Assembly (NCBI GenBank): GCA_030765065.1
Contig: CM060977.1
Coordinates: 159,164,052-159,228,051, forward strand
Origin: Deroplatys truncata
Taxonomy: Eukaryota; Arthropoda; Insecta; Mantodea; Mantidae
Length of the DNA stretch: 64,000 nt
Reading direction: 5' to 3'
Shown here: positions 57,110-64,000 of the stretch, piece by piece
How positions within the stretch are numbered: position 1 is the first letter of the stretch
Layout: every line of letters starts with the position of its first letter
Made by a program: the position numbers and the translations under genes
The notes under the pieces: generated by a model
Seen by the model: only the letters and a program-made list of their open reading frames with translations
Told to the model about the DNA's origin: nothing
Database searches by the model: none

Positions 57110-58680
57110 TATTTCCTCTACCACATACCTATGTTACGAGTAGAGGAAGCGTATATTGTATTCGACCCATAAATTCGATATGGAGTTTTCACCGGGAATG
57201 CGGTAGAGTACTTGAAAATATTTTGTGCGTGTGATGGAGAGGAGGACAGAGAGAGACAAACGGACAGAGAAAAGCATTACTCAAAAACAGTAGTATAAAT
57301 ACCAAACTCTCAATTTAACTTGGAAGATTCTAAACGTATAGGTTCATGAAAATCCCCACAAACTACCCTTTACACGGAAAAATTATCTTTTCTCAAAGAA
57401 TGGGTTAATGCATGGTAAATAAAGCGTATTGACTTGAATTTTCTGCGGATACTTAGTAAAATCTTCATTCTGAATTAATTTTGTGTAACTGGAAAACTAT
57501 GGACAGAGAGGCGAAAACGTACTGCACGAAAAGGTTAGATTTCGTTAAAACTCGCACTTTTGTAGCATTGACCATTGTTATATATATACATTGCTATTGG
57601 AAGTGCTAAGCCACCGTCAACTAGGGTGAGATTGGTCCTGCAGGGTGAGATTGTTCCATTTTGGGTAATTTTAATTATATTTTTCTGCCTCAAAATCAGT
57701 GGGTAAATTTGGAAATTTAGATACAATGGAGAAGCGTTTCCAAGGATTATCTATAAACTACCCGAAAGTGATGAGAAGGGACCTACTGTTAGCTGTATGG
57801 AGCAGTCGGTAGAAAGTTGGAAATGCCAAAGAAAGAAGATATTCTTGAATATGATTGGGAGAATGTAATACGAAAAATTGCAGCTCCTAAAATATTAAGC
57901 AAAAGAGGATTTTTCAGTGTGCCACAATTAAATTATTTTGTTTAGTTGGGATTTCAGCAAGTATGGTACAGTAATGACAACACGGAATTGTCAGTCCTTT
58001 GAACTTCTAACAAATGTTCCAGTTTTGTTTAAGAATTTGTCTTTTCAGAAGTGCCTTATGCCTTTTTACCCATGTTTTGCAAAATAAAACCAGCTTTTGG
58101 GGCACACCCTTATTTCTATATGTCCTACCTTACATACTGCAGGGATGACATTGATCCAGAGCAGAATATATACCTACAAACAGTGTATTCACAATGTGGA
58201 CCAAAGTCACCCCAAGTCTGGGTGAGATTGTTCCACATTTTTCAAAATGTGTATTTCAAAATGCAATTGGTACATACTTTGTTTATTAATATGAGGTCAT
58301 TCCTGCATTAGTTAATAACATATACCTGACCTTTCATAAGCCTTTCCTCAGATCCTAGTATCGGCTTCCAGTATAGAAATACAAAAAACACAGAAAGTGG
58401 ACCAATCTCACCCCGATTGACCGGCACCATTCTTTTATTTCTCTTGATATCATGCAAGCATCGTGGAATTTCAAAGCCAGCATGTAGCGGCCCGTTTTTA
58501 AGGATCTGAACATCGCTTCAGCCCCGTGTATCCCGTTTGTAACTACAACGAAAGGTGTAATTAAACCATGTTTATCTCTCGATTAATATGAACTAAATAA
58601 ATAATAAGCTTTCGCAAGAATGGTTTGTAGAAGAAGGGCTAGAGAAAGCCATTTTAATGTAACACATAAGAGTTTTCTTG
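57110..58680 (+). mobile_element. Very old family 1 copy, split
   Basis: Diverged head at 57110 (TTTCCTCTACCACATACCTA) to about 57562, with CAAACTACCCTTTACACGGA and TTCGTTAAAACTCGCAC. A diverged tail at 58568-58680 has TCTCGATTAATATGAA and TAATGTAACACATAAGAG. A short pogo-like element lies between, and part of the family 1 middle is deleted. Confidence 0.65.
57603..58427. mobile_element. Short non-autonomous pogo-like element
   Basis: Ends are inverted: CCGTCAACTAGGGTGAGATT at the left (57612) and CGGTCAATCGGGGTGAGATT inward from the right (58424). The block GGGTGAGATTGGTCC or GTTCC occurs four times (57624, 57640 and 58217 forward; 58399 inverted). This mirrors the subterminal-motif layout of the pogo element at 13875-16459, with a different motif. 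The one longer frame (58051-58311) is not recognised. TA target bases are not clear. Confidence 0.6.
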
Positions 58681-58689
58681 AAACTACGT

Positions 58690-58915
58690 CTTTTGTGTGC
58701 ACAATTCAGGTGGCAGGGTTTGAGGCTCGCATTCTGGAGATCCCTTGCTCGATTCCCGTTCGACTGGCCAGTCTGACCCTGGTTTTTCTCGTGGTTATCC
58801 TGAGTTTGTAGAAGAGTGTTGAGGTGGATACTACCACGACGTTTCCTGCCACTCGTTTCAATTTTCTCTTCATCTTTCAGGATTGCAGAGCCAGGAGAGG
58901 TTTTTAATTTTTGGT
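58690..58915 (+). repeat. tRNA-derived SINE, plus strand
   Basis: GGCAGGGTTTGAGGCTCGCA (A-box-like) is followed by TTGCTCGATTCCCGTTCGAC, with a B-box-like core GCTCGATTCCC. The body has TTTTTCTCGTGGTTATCCTG and a tail TTCATCTTTCAGG shared with the inverted copy at 59100-59560. Limits are approximate. Confidence 0.55.
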
Positions 58916-59099
58916 GTTTTAAGGATATAATAGATATAGATTTTTTGGGGTGAGCCAGATCTTAACGTAACATATTACGTCTATTTTCGGAAGAATAATG
59001 ATTTTAATAACAAAAATTGTTCTGGATTAAAAGGTATCCGTCCATCTAGCTACGGACACTTTCGAATGCGTTACAAAAGCAAATACTAGCATGTAGGTT

Positions 59100-59560
59100 T
59101 AATTATCGGAGGCGGACACCTCGCCATTGCAACCAACTAGATCTATTGTGGCTACACCGCCCCCCCCCCGGGAGGCAGGGATGAAGTGGAGGAGCCGCAG
59201 GTCCGCAGACAGACGGGATCCCAGAGACGCACGGAAGGCCCTATCATTTCCAGTACGAAGCACCCGCTCTCGCCAGTAGACGCGGAGTCCCGCCAGACGC
59301 CAACACGACCTGTCGTTGGCGGTGAGAAATCTTTCCAAAGCGCTGCAACCATGCCATCTGGCCATCACTAGACGCATTACGGAACCTGGCGGCACTGCCT
59401 GAAAGATGAAATGACAGGAAATGAGGGAAAGGAGAAATCGTGGCGTCCAGAGGAAAACTACGAAAATCTCGATGGTACAGGTAGACGGCCACCGGGAATC
59501 AAACCTAGGACCTCGAATGCGGGTCATAGACGTTACCGCTCGGTAAAGCAAATAGTAAAG
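59100..59560 (-). repeat. tRNA-derived SINE and GC-rich body, minus strand
   Basis: On the minus strand TTTACCGAGCGGTAACGTCT and TAGGTTTGATTCCCGGTGGC give A- and B-box-like sequences. They are followed by ATTTTCGTAGTTTTCCTCTG and TTTCATCTTTCAGGCA, as in the SINE 180 bp away on the other strand. The GC-rich part 59155-59390 continues it. The 150-codon minus frame across the region is not taken as a gene because it reads through the tRNA-like part. Confidence 0.5.
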
Positions 59561-60372
59561 TTATATTGCTGTTCAGATTACCGTTTTTTTCAAGTTGCTT
59601 TTTAAATGCAGTTAATTTTAGTAAAGCATGAGTGATATTTGCAAACGAGTCGTGACAGAAGTTAGAATTTGTACCATTATATTCCCGTTTCTTCTACTTA
59701 CTGCTTCAAGTAATTTATGATTATATATATATATATGAATGTATATTATATAATGTGAAATATTTACTAAGATTTTAATTTTATTTTTCAGCAAATGCAA
59801 TGATTGCCGACTTGGATAAATTTCAAATCTTATATCGATGCCAGTTTTGGCTTATGAGTATTGGCTTTGTGTTATTGTATGTACTCGTATACTTTTATAT
59901 CCTTTTTTGTTTGGCAAGTTTTAGAAGTAGCATAGTTGAGTGTTCCAAAGGGAAAACAAAAAAACAAAAAAAAAAACAGCAAAAAAGAGTGGTTTTAGTA
60001 AGCTTTTCTTGAGTTGGCGTAACTAATAAAATGGATAAAGTGTAAGCTTGAAATTCAACGATTTGTAATTAACTTAAGACTAGTATTCATTTGACTTTCA
60101 GAAATAAAATAACTGCTTTGCAAATGAAGCTGAAATGGTCCACTACCCCTTTTGGTTACACGATTCACCTACAGAAGTGTAATTTTTTTAGAAACCCAAA
60201 TTGCCCTATCTAATAGTAATATCTCTTGGCGCTATAGAGCGTTATATTTCCCAAAAGAAAAGCAACATTTTAGCGTACTCGAAGCACTTCGGCGGCAAAG
60301 CCGATTAAATCGCCTAGGAATTAATTCCATGTAATATTAATCCATTGCAAACGAATACCCATGCGAGCGAAG
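59561..60372. other. Intergenic, no gene seen
   Basis: TA repeat at 59722-59738 and an A-rich run at 59958-59985. The frame 59800-60012 is hydrophobic in the middle but has no family resemblance. Confidence 0.5.
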
Positions 60373-61248
60373 TGAAGAAGTATTATCTTTACGTTATTAG
60401 CACCACGCTTTGGGGGCGCCAATTTGAAGAAGTTTGTTGCCCCACGTAGGATCCAAGTTTCCGGTGGCCTTCGCCCCAACGTTTAAAAAAATAAACTTTG
60501 TATTTTAATGCTTCTTTAAATATTATATATTTATGTTTGTCTCGGCTGCGTCGGTACTAATTTGTAGAAACACGTATCTCTTAGCAGGGCTGGAACAGCT
60601 AAAGAATGAAGGCTTACACAACTTATAATGGCATTTAACTTCGTTTTATTAATCTTTCACACGATTAAATAACACTTCACAGATATATCCAACTGTAGAA
60701 CCGTGAGATTTTTGTTAATTGTACTTTTTAACACGTAAACATATTATTCACGCCATAATGAATTTTATGTCTCACACTGAATACGTACCGATCGAACTGC
60801 TCAGGAACGTTGCCTTCTAGCATCTACCGCTTAAATTTGTAAATTTCTCTATTTCAAGTCTCTGATTGACTAATCCTACTCCAATAGAATACTTTTATTT
60901 AACTTTCAGCTTTTCTAGTTTTTGATTTGCTATTTATAAACTGTTTTAAATATTACATTATTGTTCCAAGAATTATTAGTAGCATTATTAAACTTTCTAA
61001 TTCATTATTGCCTCAAGGTTACCTCATTGTTAGCAACTTTCTGCTTCTATTCTCACAGCTCCTACATTGTTAAATTACATAATACATTCACATAACACTA
61101 TTAAACATGTACATAATATAAACATAATACAATGACTGTTACATACATTTTGTATATTATATTATACACATATTGCTTTAAGGCGGGCTGTTATTTTTTT
61201 ATATTATATAATTAGACTGAAATCATTTAAGCGTTAAAATACTGTGTG
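60373..61248 (-). mobile_element. Solo LTR-like element, LTR family B, inverted
   Basis: Inverse of the elements at 11187 and 40349. It starts TGAAGAAGTATTATC, has CACGCTTTGGGGGCGCCAAT and TTTCCGGTGGCCTTCGCCCC, and ends near 61248 in a diverged AAAATACTGTGTGA. The right end and TSD are not clear. No TC/AT microsatellite is present. Confidence 0.7.
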
Positions 61249-62227
61249 AAAACTAGTAAAATAAATTAATAATACACAAGTCTATAATTTCAAACTGTGT
61301 TTTCAAATTTGCTATTGTGGGAAACTAACTTTATTTGCAAAAATTAATGAACCTGCAAACAAAAATACTTTGGCTTTACAGTTTGATTATTGCAGTTTTT
61401 TTTCAGACCACCTTCGCCCGTTCAAAAAGTTTCATACAGTGGAATTTTCATCCAATTCCTGAGGAAAGTCGACAGTTCGCGGTGTAACAAAATGTATTAC
61501 ATTGCGAATATTTTCTAAATGGTTGATCTAAAGGCAATAAATGAACATTAAAAATGAAGTACCTACACAAACTATTACAAATATGTTATGGCGGCTTCTT
61601 GTGTCAATGTTGAAGCTGCTTAGATTTTCACTGTGTGGAACTTTAGGCACAGAAGCATAAAATTAATTTTTGTTAGCAGTATTTTGAAAACTATTATTGT
61701 AAGAAAATTTATTTATGATTAAATTTTCAGCTAAACTGTCTGAAAACAGGGCTTGCAGTGGCGCATGCGCTTAAAGTAAGGTTGCCGAATATGTAATCCT
61801 TTCTGAGTGCCAGAATATGCAATATACATTAAATCACAGAGAAAGGGTAAAAATCCTAATGGAAATACCGACCAGAAACGGATCGACGCAGGGAGTCGCA
61901 TTGTAATCGCATCTCGTTTTACCATCTCGGCTTTAGGATATTATAAAACCATTGTGACTGCTTAAGAGCACATACAATTCCTTACCATGTTAATAACTAA
62001 GTTTACAAGTAAACCTTGTCGCTTTATTTAAAGACAGTTGTTCGCCACATGCGTGCCGATAAAGAGGGAGCGCTTCACTCTATCACATAAGTGCAGAGGA
62101 TAAAATGGGGGCAGAGGGAGAGTTTATAGTGAACGGAGGAGCAGGGTGGGGGCCTATGCGGAATAGGTGACCCTTGCCTTCACTTTGTGGTAAAGCTATA
62201 ACAGAGTACTGCAGTATATCGTCAACA
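61249..62227. other. Intergenic, no gene seen
   Basis: No recognised repeat or coding motif. Confidence 0.5.
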
Positions 62228-62229
62228 TA

Positions 62230-63475
62230 CGAGGGCAGTCCCAGAAGTACCCGACCTGACGTACGAGATATAGCGGTTGTTGTTTCAAACAAATGACTAT
62301 GGTAGAAAGTACCACCCTTATAAAGCTTAAGTTTGAAGTTTGACGATGCTACGTTGTTTAGTAAATGTTTGGTAGTCATCAATATTGAACTCTCTCAGCG
62401 AATTTGAAAGGTCTTAGTCCAACTAATATTAAAGCTGAGCTAGATTCTACTCTGGTGGAGTCTGCTCCTTCGTTTACAACAGTAAAATATTGGGTGACAG
62501 AGTTTAAGCGAGGCCGTACGAGCTGCCAAGACGAACATCGCAGTGGGAGACCAAATGAGGTGACCACGCCAGAAATTGTGAAGAAACTTCACAAAATGGT
62601 ATTGGATGACCGACTGAAGGTACCGAGCTAGCAGACATCGTAGGCATTTCAAAAATGCTCTACATAGCATACTAACTGAAAATTTAGACATGAGAAAGCT
62701 GTGCTCAATATGGGTGCCGCGTTTACTCACAATGGAACAAAAGCAGCGTCGTGAGGATGTTTCAGTCGAGTGTTTGGCGATGTTTCGCTGCAATAAATCA
62801 GTTTTTGCGTCGATTCATAATCATGGATGAAAACGGGTCCATCGCTTCACACCTGAGACGAAGGAACAGTCAAAACAGTGGATTGAAGGGGGAGAATCGG
62901 CTCCAAAGAAAGCGAAGGCAGTTCCATCTGCAGGCAAGATCATGGCGTCAGTTTTTTGGGATGCGCGTGGACTAATTTTCATTGATTAACTTCAAAAAGG
63001 AAAATAAATCAATTGCAAGTATTATGCAAACTTATTGCACCGTTTGAATGATGAAATCAAGCAAAAACGGCCACATTTAGCGAAAAAGAAGGTTCTATTT
63101 CATCAAGACAATGAATGCACCAGTTCACACATCCATTATCGCCATGGCCAAAATCAATGAGTTAAAGTTCGAATTGCTTCCTCAGGCACCCTATTCACCA
63201 GACTTAGCCCCCTCTGATTACTTTCTGTTTCCAAAGTTCAAGAAGCGGTTTGGTGGTAAAAGATTTGCCAACAATGAAGAGGTGGAGTTTGCAGTTGATG
63301 ACTATTTTGTAGAACTCGACGGTTCTCACTATAAACAGGGTATTGAAGCTATTGAACATCACTGGGAAAAGTGCATCGGGCTGAAAGGAGACTATGTAGA
63401 GAAATAAAGATGGGTTTTTCCGCCCAAAATCTTTGTGTTTTCTTGTTAGGTCGGGTACTTCTGGGACAGTCCTCG
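62230..63475 (+). mobile_element. Mariner (DD34D) element, full length
   Basis: 1246 bp between TA at 62228-62229 and 63476-63477. Ends are inverted: CGAGGGCAGTCCCAGAAGTA at the left and CGAGGACTGTCCCAGAAGTA inward from the right, continuing CCCGACCT on both sides. These long matching termini suggest a fairly young copy. Confidence 0.9.
62374..63407 (+). pseudogene. Mariner transposase (DD34D), several frameshifts and stops
   Basis: Coding traces start near 62374 and are open at 62404-62631. The DNA-binding domain there has KGLSPTNIKAELDS, FTTVKYWVTEFKRGRTSCQD and RSGRPNEVTTPEIVKKLHKM. After a frameshift, MRKLCSIWVPRLLTMEQKQR links to the catalytic part. FIIMDENGS near 62815 is the first D motif, with the usual ETW altered. 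SAGKIMASVFWDARG follows, then LFHQDNAPVHTS (second D) and YSPDLAPSDYFLF (third D). The last 98 codons (63111-63407) are intact and end KGDYVEK. Frameshifts near 62630, 62750 and 62850 and stops near 62985 and 63005 inactivate it. Spacing between aspartates two and three is 34. Confidence 0.87.
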
Positions 63476-63477
63476 TA

Positions 63478-64000
63478 ACATAGTTTACTTTTTATACATG
63501 GAATAAAACGTGTGGCTTGTTTTATGTTTTTATGTCATCGTTCTTAAACGAGAGGTGGTGAATATGTGAAACGGAAGCTTTTGAAGTCCAGAGAGCTTCC
63601 AGTTACCCGACGAGTTTTAAGGATAAGGAAAAATCCGGAAAATAATTCCGGATTGTGAAACAGATTGGCATTCCCACATTGCCAAGGTGAGCTGCTATGC
63701 GTTTTGTTGTAATGCTCTTTATAACCGAACACTTAATTTCACAATTTATCCTCAAAGTGCGCCATCGTTTCCAGCCACTCCTATAAGAGTATCATTTCTG
63801 GATCACCTTCAACTCTTTGTTGCAATGGTATACATTCCTCCTTGTTAGTCCTAGATTTCTTGCAGTATTTGCACATTAATTGTGCAAAATATAAAACCGT
63901 TTATGTCAAATCTGGAATGAGCTGCCACGATCTACGTTTCCCATTTAAATTTACGAATAAATGTAGTAACTATGCATTTTTTTTCGCGGCAAAGCGGAAG
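63478..64000. other. Intergenic, no gene seen
   Basis: The minus frame 63544-63732 has no recognised motif. Confidence 0.5.

Noticed and set aside
59099..59551. 150-codon minus-strand frame
   Set aside because: It reads through SINE A/B-box sequence (RFDSRW-type translation is typical of tRNA-derived repeats) and a GC-rich repeat body.
59800..60012. Hydrophobic 70-codon frame preceded by a TTTTTCAG acceptor-like site
   Set aside because: A single isolated acceptor-like motif in AT-rich DNA with a poly-lysine run from an A-tract; no partner exon or homologue recognised.

Overview
The window looks like intergenic, transposon-dense DNA from a large arthropod genome, most likely an insect. It is AT-rich, has no operons, rRNA, recognisable tRNA genes or multi-exon host gene, and carries mariner (DD34D and DD41D), Tc1 (DD34E), pogo and gypsy-like LTR elements plus tRNA-derived SINEs. 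The species cannot be named from sequence alone. Nearly every protein-coding trace is a broken transposase. The one clean, non-repetitive reading frame is a 188-residue BED-type zinc-finger protein at 21537-22103.

The most unusual object is an 11-kb element at 17435-28415. It has two near-identical inverted arms of about 3.6 kb around a 3.75-kb centre, termini reading AGTAGC...GCTACT, and an exact 6-bp target duplication TATGTG on both sides. The centre holds the zinc-finger gene, a long degenerate TTTTAG-rich tract and a GTAACC tandem array. The 6-bp duplication and AG terminus recall Polinton/Maverick elements, but no polymerase, integrase or capsid gene is visible. It may be a non-autonomous relative or an undescribed group.

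The second theme is one abundant non-coding family (called family 1 here, about 0.83-1.0 kb, at least 13 copies). It has an inverted 12-mer ACTTTCTCTACT near both ends and inserts into T-runs. Copies are at 3385-9047 (interrupted), 6413-7282, 18787-19087 with its mirror 26762-27064, 32418-33244, 34230-35216, 39800-41584 (interrupted), 41769-42595, 47159-49290 (nested and chimeric), 49432-50593 (fold-back), 52694-53020, 54473-55312 and 57110-58680.

The third theme is LTR retrotransposons. A 4.8-kb element (3548-8362) with 865/866-bp LTRs, a primer-binding site and a decayed gag but no pol sits inside a family 1 copy with TSD GTTG, and contains another family 1 copy. Solo LTR-like copies of a related family lie at 11187-12185 (TSD AAAT), 40349-41340 (TSD CATT) and 60373-61248 (minus). 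A diverged relative is at 51769-52350.

DNA transposons with decayed transposases: DD41D mariner (1-1071, 35967-37046), DD34D mariner (1720-2426, 29199-30461, 32050-33440, 37680-38814, 62230-63475), Tc1 (44251-45494), a pogo/Tigger element with a GT-AG intron (13875-16459) and a short pogo-like element (57603-58427). The nested insertions give a relative age order. The remaining stretches are AT-rich DNA with microsatellites in which I see no gene.
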